Positions 8,216-14,183 of a DNA stretch of 14,865 bases are shown piece after piece. Under the pieces are notes generated by a model. The model saw only the letters and a list, made by a program, of their open reading frames with translations, was not told the origin of the DNA and made no database searches. Positions within the stretch are counted from its first letter, which is position 1. The number at the start of each line of letters is the position of its first letter. This stretch comes from Gammaproteobacteria bacterium (GTDB lineage Bacteria; Pseudomonadota; Gammaproteobacteria; Pseudomonadales; Cellvibrionaceae): positions 1 through 14,865 of the forward strand of contig JAGKWO010000066.1 in NCBI GenBank assembly GCA_021151835.1. Direction: 5' to 3'. A program made the position numbers and the translations under genes.

Positions 8216-8964
8216 CATCGGCCAATCCGGTGCTGTTAATTACCGGTGCCAGCAGCGGTATCGGCGCGGCGACTGCTGTACTCGCCGCCCAACGCGGCTA
8301 CGATATCGCATTCACTTATCTCAGCCAGCAACAACAGGCCGAGGCAATTGCTGAAAAAATTTCTGCGTTGGGCCGCAACGTACTTTTTACCCAGGTCGAT
8401 CTGAGTAGAGAAGGCGATATTCTTGAATGGTTTACTCAAGTCGATGCGCATTTTGGCAAGATCGATGTACTCGTCAATAATGCAGCCATTTTGCGCCAGA
8501 AATTATTTAACAACATTGATGCTAATGAACTGCAACATTTATTTGCGGTAAATGTTATTGGCAGTTTTTTATCCGCACGCGAGGCGGTTAACCGGATGAG
8601 TATTTCAAAGGGTGGCCGGGGCGGATCGATTATTAATGTGTCATCAGTGGCTGCGCGATTTGGTTCACCTTTTGAATATATCGATTACGCCGCCACCAAA
8701 GGCGCCATCGATACCTTCACGCTGGGTCTGGCAAAAGAAATTGTTAGTGAAGGCATTCGTGTTAATGCGGTGCGCCCGGGAATTATCAATACAGAAATGC
8801 ATGCAAAAGGCGGTGAACCGGGGCGTATAGCACGGGTAGCACCGTCCGTTCCCATGCAGCGCGCTGGAGCACCGGAAGAAATTGCCAATGCGATTTTATG
8901 GCTTGCTTCTGCAGAGGCTTCTTTTATAACTGGCACCATACTGGATGTTTCCGGCGGCCGCTAA
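8212..8964 (+). CDS. short-chain dehydrogenase/reductase, YgfF-like
   Basis: A 250-residue classical SDR, cytoplasmic, NAD(P)-dependent. The cofactor motif TGASSGIG is at 11-18, NNAA at 89-92, the active-site serine region NVSSVA at 142-147, and the YxxxK pair is Tyr159/Lys163. The stretch GSPFEYIDYAATKGAIDT followed by RPGIINTEMHAKGGEPGR closely follows E. coli YgfF, often annotated as a glucose 1-dehydrogenase-like SDR of unproven substrate. It overlaps the SGNH gene by ATGA and has a good ribosome binding site, AGAAAGGA at 8195-8202, inside that gene. It is thus the last gene of the acyltransferase operon, although an SDR is not a standard part of such systems. Family is certain; substrate is unknown. 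Confidence 0.88.
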   Translation: MTSANPVLLITGASSGIGAATAVLAAQRGYDIAFTYLSQQQQAEAIAEKISALGRNVLFTQVDLSREGDILEWFTQVDAHFGKIDVLVNNAAILRQKLFNNIDANELQHLFAVNVIGSFLSAREAVNRMSISKGGRGGSIINVSSVAARFGSPFEYIDYAATKGAIDTFTLGLAKEIVSEGIRVNAVRPGIINTEMHAKGGEPGRIARVAPSVPMQRAGAPEEIANAILWLASAEASFITGTILDVSGGR

Positions 8965-8979
8965 CGGCAATATTTTTTT
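8957..8979 (+). terminator. weak terminator candidate at the end of the SDR gene
   Basis: GCCG-CTAA-CGGC forms a short GC-only stem across the stop codon, followed by AATATTTTTTT. The stem has only four pairs, so it is a marginal intrinsic terminator, but its place at the end of a four-gene operon makes it plausible. Confidence 0.35.
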
Positions 8980-9346
8980 ATACATTAATATTTAATGCTG
9001 GATAAACTGATCCGGTTTTCCACCAGGAAATTAATAATTAATTTGTTACTGCCTTAAAGAATTTAAAAATTATTTTCGTTTATTTTGCAACAATAAATCG
9101 TCAACCTGAAAATTATTAATTTGAAACTCCTACGCCCCTATTTTGTAGCTTTTTCAAGCCTAGCACCTTAATCATCCTAAAACCCCTTAAATCGGCATCT
9201 TAAAATTGGCACTCACCTTGCAAAAGCAATAGTGCTAATGGAAATTTCTTTATCCCGCGATGGGATTTACACTAATCGCAACAGCATAAAGAAAATGCAT
9301 AAAAAATAAATGGAACTTTTACTAATCCACTATCGAGGTGAATATC
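8980..9346. other. AT-rich intergenic region upstream of the CsbD gene
   Basis: This gap of about 370 bases has no credible coding frame. It contains a 17-base AT-only palindrome, AAATTAA-TAA-TTAATTT (9028-9044), and the sigma-54-type promoter at 9206-9222. A small inverted repeat, ATCCC-GCGAT-GGGAT, lies at about 9252-9266 in the predicted leader. The remainder is A/T-rich sequence consistent with a regulatory region. Confidence 0.5.
9206..9222 (+). promoter_or_regulatory. sigma-54 (RpoN) -24/-12 promoter
   Basis: TTGGCAC-TCACC-TTGCA matches the RpoN consensus TGGCAC-N5-TTGCW at every core position, with the invariant GG and GC separated by exactly 10 bases. The predicted start of transcription is near 9232-9233, giving a leader of about 115 bases before the CsbD-type gene. 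Sigma-54 promoters need an enhancer-binding activator; the AT-only palindrome about 170 bases upstream is a possible but unproven site. A match of this quality by chance in a short gap is unlikely. Confidence 0.68.
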
Positions 9347-9547
9347 ATGAACAAAGATATCGTTGAAGGTAAATGGAAACAACTGAAAGGCTCCGTGCAA
9401 AAAAAATGGGGCGACATCACTGATGACGATTTTGATCGCATCGCTGGTAACCGCGAACGCTTCGTTGGCGTGCTGCAAGAAAAATACGGTAAACGCAAAG
9501 AAGAAGCCGAAAAAGATATAGATACCTATCTGGATTCGCTTCACTAA
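9347..9547 (+). CDS. CsbD/YjbJ-family small stress-response protein
   Basis: A 66-residue hydrophilic, highly charged protein, close in length to E. coli YjbJ (69). The family pattern is clear: MNKDIVEGKWKQLKG at the start, KKWGDITDDDFDRIAGNRE in the middle and VGVLQEKYGKRKEEAEKDI towards the end. CsbD-like proteins are abundant in stressed or stationary-phase cells, but their biochemical role is not known. I chose the ATG at 9347 because it aligns with the YjbJ N-terminus and has GAGGTG at 9335-9340 before it; the in-frame GTG at 9338 lies within that ribosome binding site. It stands alone between long non-coding regions, behind the sigma-54-type promoter. Confidence 0.9.
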   Translation: MNKDIVEGKWKQLKGSVQKKWGDITDDDFDRIAGNRERFVGVLQEKYGKRKEEAEKDIDTYLDSLH

Positions 9548-9925
9548 TTGCGCTGCAGTTAACAATGAAGATTCGGCGCTGCGTTTATAACGCGGCTCCG
9601 GATGCTATCTTCGTTACTGTTTAACGTAATATAAAATCCCCATAATAATGACTAAATAATCGCCCGCCTCTCTTGTAGATAAAAGCCTTCTTTCCCGAGT
9701 CAGATAATCTTTTTACAGTGCGCCAGATGCCTATCCTTCCACCACCCCATTAAAAGTCACTGTCATAAATCGTAAATTCTATTCGCGAATTTCGCCTGAA
9801 ATGCTATTTTTATAAGCATTCCTTTACATATAAGGAATTTACGTTTCATAAATAAACAAGACTTATTAGTTTAATCCCCACTTCGGTTAAACCCGGCTTA
9901 CTACTCTGAATTAAGGTCATCAGCT
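9548..9925. other. intergenic region between the CsbD gene and the GH3 gene
   Basis: No gene is supported in these 378 bases. A hairpin at 9578-9596 (GCTGCGTT-TAT-AACGCGGC, with one G-T pair) follows the CsbD gene but lacks a T run. ATTCGCGAAT (9781-9790) is a perfect 10-base palindrome, and AATGCT/AGCATT arms (9800-9820) flank an AT-rich centre; either could be an operator for the GH3 gene. TTTACA (9823-9828) with CATAAA 18 bases later is a weak promoter candidate. AAGG at 9913-9916 is the GH3 ribosome binding site. Confidence 0.45.
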
Positions 9926-12508
9926 ATGAACCCTACATTTCCACTTCGCTCGCTTATCCCGGGCGCAGTGCTGCTCTCACTACTTGCAGGCTGCGACTCC
10001 CCAAAAACGGACGCTCCGGCACCTGCCACTACGCCCGCTGCGGAAGCAGCCAAGGTGGAATGGCCTGTTATTAAAAGTGCTGTGGCCAAAGATCCGGCAA
10101 TTGAAAAACGCATTGATGAGTTGCTGGCGAAAATGACATTGGAAGAAAAAATCGGCCAGTTAATCCAGCCGGAAATCCGGCACCTGACACCGGAAGATGT
10201 GACCAAATACTATGTAGGTTCAGTGTTGAACGGCGGTGGCAGCACCCCCGGTGGCAACAAGTACGCAAGCTTGCAAGATTGGGTAAAACTGGCAGACAGC
10301 TACTACAACGCCTCCATTGATAAATCCAACGGCCGCATTGGCATTCCCATTATGTGGGGCACTGATGCAGTACACGGCCTGGGCAACGTAGTTGGTGCAA
10401 CCTTGTTCCCCCATAACATCGGCCTGGGGGCAACCAACAATCCCGAATTATTAAAACAAATCGGCTGGGCAACGGGGCGCGAAATTGCGGCAACCGGACT
10501 GGACTGGGATTTCTCCCCCACCGTCGCCGTTGCACGTGACGATCATTGGGGCCGCACTTACGAATCCTGGTCGGAAGATCCCCGTATCGTTGGTTCCTTC
10601 GCGGGCAAAATGGTGGAAGGCCTGCAAGGCACGGGCGGCTCCGATAAATTCCTCACTAACGAACACGTTATCGCTACCTCAAAACATTTTATTGGCGATG
10701 GCGGCACCCTGAATGGGGTTGATCGTGGAGAAACCCAGGGCGATGAAAAATTTGTGCGCGATACCCACGGCGCCGGTTATTTCAGTGCAATTGAATCCGG
10801 TGTGCAGGTGGTGATGGCGTCGTTCACCAGTTGGGAAGGCACACGCATGCACGGCCACAAATATTTGCTGACCGATGTATTAAAAAATCGCATGGGTTTC
10901 GATGGTTTGGTCGTCGGCGATTGGAGCGGCCACAGTTTTATTCCCGGCTGTACGGCGGTGGATTGTCCCGAATCCTTGATGGCCGGCCTGGATATTTACA
11001 TGGTGCCGGAACCTAACTGGAAGGATCTCTACAATAATTTGCTCGCGCAAGCCAAATCCGGCGAAGTCACTGCCGAGCGCCTGGATGATGCGGTGCGCAG
11101 AATTTTGCGCGTAAAAATTCGCGCCGGATTATTTGAAAAAGGCGCACCATCAACTCGCCCGCTCGCCGGTAAAAAAGAAATCCTGGGCGCACCGGAACAT
11201 CGCGCGATTGCACGTCAGGCCGTGCGTGAATCGCTGGTGTTATTGAAAAATAAAAACAATGTATTGCCGTTGAATCGCAAACAAAACGTATTGGTTGCCG
11301 GTGATGGTGCCGACAATATTGGCAAACAATCCGGTGGCTGGTCGGTGTCATGGCAAGGCACAGGCAACACCAATGCCGACTTCCCCGGCGGCACTTCCAT
11401 TTATGCCGGTATTAAAGACGTTGTCGACGCGGCGGGTGGCAAGGCGACCCTGAGCGTTGATGGTTCATTTAAAGAAAAACCGGATGTCGCTATCGTTGTT
11501 TTTGGTGAAGATCCTTACGCAGAAATGCAAGGCGATGCAGGCTCACTCGCATACAAAGTACGCGATCCACGCGACTGGGAATTACTGAAAAAATTACGCA
11601 GCCAGGGCATTCCGGTGGTATCGCTATTTATTTCCGGCCGCCCACTCTGGGTTAACCGCGAAATTAATGCATCCGATGCATTTGTTGCGATCTGGCTGCC
11701 CGGCACTGAAGGTAATGGTATCGCCGATGTGATTTTCAAAAATGCCGAAGGTGCAATCAATTACGATGTGAAAGGTCGTTTGAGTTTTTCCTGGCCGAAA
11801 TTGCCGAACCAATCGCCACTCAATGTAGGTGATGCGAATTATGATCCACTCTTCGCTTATGGTTTCGGTTTAAATTACGCCGACAAAGACACACTGGGTG
11901 ATAACCTTCCTGAAGAAGGCCCGAAAGCTGCTGAGGCACTTGATAAACTGGACATTTTCAAACAACGCCCGATTGATCCATGGCGTTTGGAAATTATCGG
12001 CTTCCAGAACGATGTCGTTGCCGCAACCACCAGCAACATAAAAGCCTCATCACTGACGCTGCAAGCCGTTGATCGCGATGTGCAGGAAGATGCGCGCCGT
12101 GTGCAATGGTTAGGTAACGGTAATGGGCAAGTTGCATTCTCAATCAATGATCGCCAGGATTTTATTAATTACGTGAAAGAAAATTCAGCGTTGGTATTTG
12201 ATATCAAAGTCACCGCTGCACCGAGCGATACCACCTACTTGCGTTTAGGTTGCGGCTCTTACTGCGCATCCGATATCGACCTGACTGAAAAGTTAAAAGG
12301 TTTCGCCGGAAAAGAATGGCAAACAGTAACTGTGCCACTGAGCTGTTATCCAAACTCCGGTGCAAACTTCGGTATAGACCAACCACCGCAAGAATTCTGG
12401 ACCCAGGTATTGCAACCTTTCTCACTGATCACCAAAGGCACACTGGACATTACCTTTGCCAATGTGAGCATTGTGAAAGGTGCGGGTAAAGATGTTGCCT
12501 GCCCTTAA
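9926..12508 (+). CDS. GH3 exo-beta-glucosidase / 1,4-beta-glucan glucohydrolase, lipoprotein
   Basis: An 860-residue glycoside hydrolase of family 3. It would release glucose from beta-glucan or cello-oligosaccharide ends at the cell envelope. The signal ends in lipobox LAGC with Cys23, followed by a Pro/Ala-rich linker, so it is probably anchored in the outer membrane. The TIM-barrel domain spans about 55-405: GTDAVHG (145-151), SKHFIGDGG (252-260) and VVGDWSGH (329-336), with Asp332 the expected nucleophile. The second domain (about 425-650) carries VVFGEDPYAE; Glu528 is the likely acid/base by analogy with barley ExoI. A further 200 residues (about 660-860) look like the galactose-binding-like C-terminal domain of the ExoP group, possibly carbohydrate-binding. 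The whole resembles Cellvibrio Cel3A/CelD. AAGG lies nine bases before the ATG. Family and location are firm; linkage preference is inferred. Confidence 0.93.
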   Translation: MNPTFPLRSLIPGAVLLSLLAGCDSPKTDAPAPATTPAAEAAKVEWPVIKSAVAKDPAIEKRIDELLAKMTLEEKIGQLIQPEIRHLTPEDVTKYYVGSVLNGGGSTPGGNKYASLQDWVKLADSYYNASIDKSNGRIGIPIMWGTDAVHGLGNVVGATLFPHNIGLGATNNPELLKQIGWATGREIAATGLDWDFSPTVAVARDDHWGRTYESWSEDPRIVGSFAGKMVEGLQGTGGSDKFLTNEHVIATSKHFIGDGGTLNGVDRGETQGDEKFVRDTHGAGYFSAIESGVQVVMASFTSWEGTRMHGHKYLLTDVLKNRMGFDGLVVGDWSGHSFIPGCTAVDCPESLMAGLDIYMVPEPNWKDLYNNLLAQAKSGEVTAERLDDAVRRILRVKIRAGLFEKGAPSTRPLAGKKEILGAPEHRAIARQAVRESLVLLKNKNNVLPLNRKQNVLVAGDGADNIGKQSGGWSVSWQGTGNTNADFPGGTSIYAGIKDVVDAAGGKATLSVDGSFKEKPDVAIVVFGEDPYAEMQGDAGSLAYKVRDPRDWELLKKLRSQGIPVVSLFISGRPLWVNREINASDAFVAIWLPGTEGNGIADVIFKNAEGAINYDVKGRLSFSWPKLPNQSPLNVGDANYDPLFAYGFGLNYADKDTLGDNLPEEGPKAAEALDKLDIFKQRPIDPWRLEIIGFQNDVVAATTSNIKASSLTLQAVDRDVQEDARRVQWLGNGNGQVAFSINDRQDFINYVKENSALVFDIKVTAAPSDTTYLRLGCGSYCASDIDLTEKLKGFAGKEWQTVTVPLSCYPNSGANFGIDQPPQEFWTQVLQPFSLITKGTLDITFANVSIVKGAGKDVACP

Positions 12509-12535
12509 TTAATAAAATTTTTAACGATTGAAAAT

Positions 12536-12571
12536 AAAAGATCCCCGGCAGGAAACTGCCGGGGATCTTTT
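12536..12571. terminator. strong bidirectional intrinsic terminator after the GH3 gene
   Basis: AAAAGATCCCCGGCAG, a GAAA tetraloop, then CTGCCGGGGATCTTTT: a 16-bp perfect stem 27 bases past the GH3 stop. Its A and T flanks make it work in either direction, so it can end the GH3 transcript and also block anything arriving from the convergent Rhs locus. Confidence 0.92.
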
Positions 12572-12664
12572 CAGGTTATGCAAGGGTGTTTGGTGTTGAC
12601 GGCGGATTAACAACAAACTCAAAACATTTATAATAGAAAAACCCCGGACAGTGAGCTGGCCGGG
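12572..12664. repeat. direct repeat copy 1 at the distal end of the Rhs array
   Basis: This block matches 13651-13744. The first 28 bases from ATGCAAGGG (12578) are nearly identical, a more variable middle follows, and the last 20 or so, CCCCGGACAGTGAGCTGGCC, are identical. It ends in a minus-strand terminator. Copy 1 abuts the GH3 terminator, copy 2 follows the toxin-immunity pair, and they are 1079 bases apart. This suggests it is the 3' boundary of a duplicated toxin-immunity unit. Confidence 0.85.
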
Positions 12665-12668
12665 TTTT
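12636..12668 (-). terminator. terminator for the displaced Rhs unit (within repeat copy 1)
   Basis: On the minus strand AAAACCCGG pairs with CCGGGGTTTTT across a 12-base loop (CCAGCTCACTGT), with one bulged G, and is followed by T-rich sequence. It lies just beyond the stop of the 51-residue gene and would also work in part on the plus strand because both flanks are A/T runs. Confidence 0.75.
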
Positions 12669-12681
12669 ATATAGAGATAAA

Positions 12682-12837
12682 TTAGTTAGTTAAATTACTC
12701 CCCATGCATTCCTTTTTTTCATAATCCCATTTTCCACCGTTATCTAAACAGGAATCTATTTGAAGTTGGCCCCGCAACCAAAACCCTGCAATAAAAATAA
12801 CAACGGTAATGCCTAAAAATAAGTATTTCTTATTCAT
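12682..12837 (-). CDS. 51-residue single-pass membrane protein, probable orphan immunity protein
   Basis: MNKKYLFLG begins a hydrophobic segment (about residues 5-20), followed by a short charged tail containing DSCLDNGGKWDYEKKEC, with cysteines at 30 and 44. The product is probably anchored in the inner membrane with a periplasmic tail, possibly holding a disulphide. The ATG is preceded by AAGGTG, a good ribosome binding site. It starts two bases after the stop that ends the last open frame of the broken Rhs tip, which is the usual toxin-then-immunity spacing. From memory, similar small CLDxGGxW proteins occur beside Rhs and other polymorphic toxins. Its frame is intact although the toxin upstream is broken. 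I do not recognise a named family, and immunity is inferred from position. Confidence 0.62.
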   Translation of the reverse strand: MNKKYLFLGITVVIFIAGFWLRGQLQIDSCLDNGGKWDYEKKECMGSNLTN

Positions 12838-12839
12838 GA

Positions 12840-13573
12840 TTAGCACCTTGGATCAAGCCCATTAGGTCGATATTTTCCACATAAATCACCGTAGCTTTTG
12901 TGAAGAGCATATTTATCTTGATGGCGACCAAACTTATTGGCCGATATGCCTCGCTTGCGGATTCAGGATCACCTTTTAATTTTTGATCGGTAAACTCTCT
13001 GGTATCACTGATTGATTCGGCTGTCGCTCTTCCAGTTTCACCTCGCTGAGAGGCTTCGCAATTAGCCTTGCGTTGAAGTGTCTTTAGTTACGCACTCCAT
13101 TCCGGTTGGATCTAAATTATTAACCGGATCATTCCCCACATACGCATACATATTCATATTGTCTGCGTAAAAAATCGGATCCGTTTTCAAAAATCTTCCC
13201 AGCCTCGGTGAATACATCCTCGCTTTGTAATGGAACAAGCCTAGCTCAGGTAACCATGCTTGCCCAGTGTAACCAAAGCGATCTGTGTTGGTAGATTTGG
13301 GAATACCATACGCATCGTAACTTAATGCCGCGAGTTGGGCACCGTTCACCGAGCTGTGCGCAATAATGCTGCCTTGATGATCTGCATGCAGGTAACGCCA
13401 GTTGTTCGGGCCTGTGGCGTTGCTGCTATATTGCACCCAGGGTTCATCAACTTGATCGCCATGCACATAACGACAAGTTAATTTGTTCGCACCATTGTAT
13501 TCACCCAATTAATTACAGATAACAGTTGCGCCACCGATAACAATTTCGTACAAGCATCAAGCGGATCGTATTT
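12840..13573 (-). pseudogene. displaced, frameshifted Rhs core tip with a degraded toxin region
   Basis: The intact part (13062-13508) encodes Rhs core tip sequence: EYNGANKL, YVHGDQVDEPW, YLHADHQGSI, RFGYTGQ, LGLFHYKARMY, LGRFLKTDPI and NDPVNNLDPTGM, the autocleavage boundary. Upstream, the core continues to about 13573 as KYDPLD, then after a one-base deletion as LYEIVIGGATVICN, a stop (13509-13511) and LGEYNG. Downstream of DPTGM the frame stops at 13062-13064 (STQG-stop). Toxin-like sequence goes on in a second frame (CEASQRGETGR, ISDTREFTDQKLKGDPE) and then a third (ANKFGRHQDKYALHKSYGD to GLDPRC, stop at 12840-12842). At least three frame changes or stops show it is not expressed as one protein. 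It lacks the N-terminal secretion parts, as expected of an orphan tip left by recombination. Confidence 0.8.
13098..13284. repeat. Rhs core tip direct repeat, displaced copy
   Basis: This stretch aligns without gaps to 14679-14865 (offset 1581). Both encode DRFGYTGQ through NDPVNNxDPTGM on the minus strand, with several runs of identical bases such as CCGGATCATTCCCCACATAC. Homology stops abruptly after DPTGM, where the toxin regions begin; this is the classic break between conserved Rhs core and variable tip. The match probably continues past the window edge. Confidence 0.88.
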
Positions 13574-13707
13574 TAGTATAAATGGCTAGACGCGATTCCA
13601 CGCAAGCAACCGCAGCAACGGGATTCACCATTAACACGCCGGTGACGATTCGGGTGATGCAAGGGTGTTTGGTGTTGACGGCGGAGTGATAAACAAACTC
13701 AAGCGCT
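13557..13707. other. segment open on both strands between the two Rhs units
   Basis: The plus strand has a 35-codon frame (ATG at 13582, TGA at 13687-13689) ending VMQGCLVLTAE. The minus strand has an overlapping frame of about 50 codons (13707 to a stop at 13557-13559) that contains SAVNTKHPCITRIVTG and VESRLAIYT. Neither has a ribosome binding site that I trust, and I recognise no function. Repeat copy 1 keeps only the VMQGCLVLTA end. It may be a coding remnant or simply part of the duplicated unit boundary. Confidence 0.3.
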
Positions 13708-13744
13708 TATAAAAACAAAACCCCGGACAGTGAGCTGGCCGGGG
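13651..13744. repeat. direct repeat copy 2 after the intact toxin-immunity pair
   Basis: The partner of 12572-12664. It begins within the both-strands-open segment, keeps the block starting ATGCAAGGG (13657), and ends in the CCCCGG/CCGGGG stem. It separates the immunity gene from the displaced Rhs tip, so it marks the junction between array units. Confidence 0.85.
13708..13744 (-). terminator. terminator of the rhs-immunity operon (within repeat copy 2)
   Basis: On the minus strand CCCCGG pairs with CCGGGG across CCAGCTCACTGT and is followed by TTTTGTTTTTA, a standard intrinsic terminator. It lies about 20 bases after the immunity stop, so transcription of the intact unit should end here and not reach the displaced tip. 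Confidence 0.8.
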
Positions 13745-13764
13745 TGAATTTAATAAATTTTTAA

Positions 13765-14166
13765 CTAAAGATCTTCTTTGCTCCAATAAACTACAGGCGC
13801 TCCCTGTTTTCCTAAAGAAATAAGTGCCTCAACCGATGAAGCAATAACTCTTTCCCAAAAGGAATGCCCTAAATAATCTTCAGTAGTAGAGTCACCTAAT
13901 TTATCGAAAATATTATTAAGTTCTATTACAACATTTGATACAACAACAACCTCATTAGCATCAAACAATATATTAGATATACAAGAAGATGTTGACTCGC
14001 CTAAATCAGTATCATCAAAAAATAAATGGAAAACGTCATCAATATTGAATGTTGAAATAGACTTCTGATGATTTGATCCAGCAATATCTTTCAATGTTTC
14101 AAGAAGTGAAAATCGTAAAGTTGGATAATTTAATGACGACCATGTGTCAGGGTAAATAATTGCCAT
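13765..14166 (-). CDS. probable immunity protein, SCO4402-like
   Basis: A 133-residue cytoplasmic protein without signal or membrane segment, rich in acidic residues. The pattern FHLFFDDTDLG (about 47-57), a region with ILFDANEVVVVSNVVIELNN (about 66-85), then DYLGHSFWERVIASSVEAL, resembles from memory the SCO4402 family, which occurs as immunity-type genes beside polymorphic toxins. The ATG at 14164-14166 has a strong ribosome binding site, TAGGAGAG (complement of 14173-14180), and begins 17 bases after the rhs stop. It is clearly more AT-rich than the metabolic genes, as usual for exchanged toxin-immunity cassettes. It should bind and neutralise the toxin tip encoded just upstream. Immunity is inferred from position and family; family assignment is moderately sure. 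Confidence 0.72.
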   Translation of the reverse strand: MAIIYPDTWSSLNYPTLRFSLLETLKDIAGSNHQKSISTFNIDDVFHLFFDDTDLGESTSSCISNILFDANEVVVVSNVVIELNNIFDKLGDSTTEDYLGHSFWERVIASSVEALISLGKQGAPVVYWSKEDL

Positions 14167-14183
14167 TTTAAACTCTCCTATTG

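Noticed and set aside
9312..9333. GGAACTT resembling a sigma-E -35 element before the CsbD gene
   Set aside because: There is no proper -10 at the required spacing, and a transcript from it would begin at or inside the ribosome binding site.
9338..9346. GTG start three codons upstream of the CsbD gene
   Set aside because: The GTG lies inside the GAGGTG ribosome binding site, and the ATG at 9347 aligns with the YjbJ start.
9578..9596. Hairpin after the CsbD gene as an intrinsic terminator
   Set aside because: The stem is fair, but no T run follows; it is kept only as a note in the intergenic entry.
13062..13508. The displaced Rhs tip as a functional short gene
   Set aside because: The only start is a TTG right after a stop; core sequence continues upstream in broken frames, and toxin sequence continues downstream in other frames, so a pseudogene fits better.
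12572..13744. Repeat pair as ends of an insertion sequence or integron cassette
   Set aside because: No transposase or integrase lies between or beside the copies; the repeats are direct, end in terminators, and the content is Rhs tip sequence, so unit duplication explains them.
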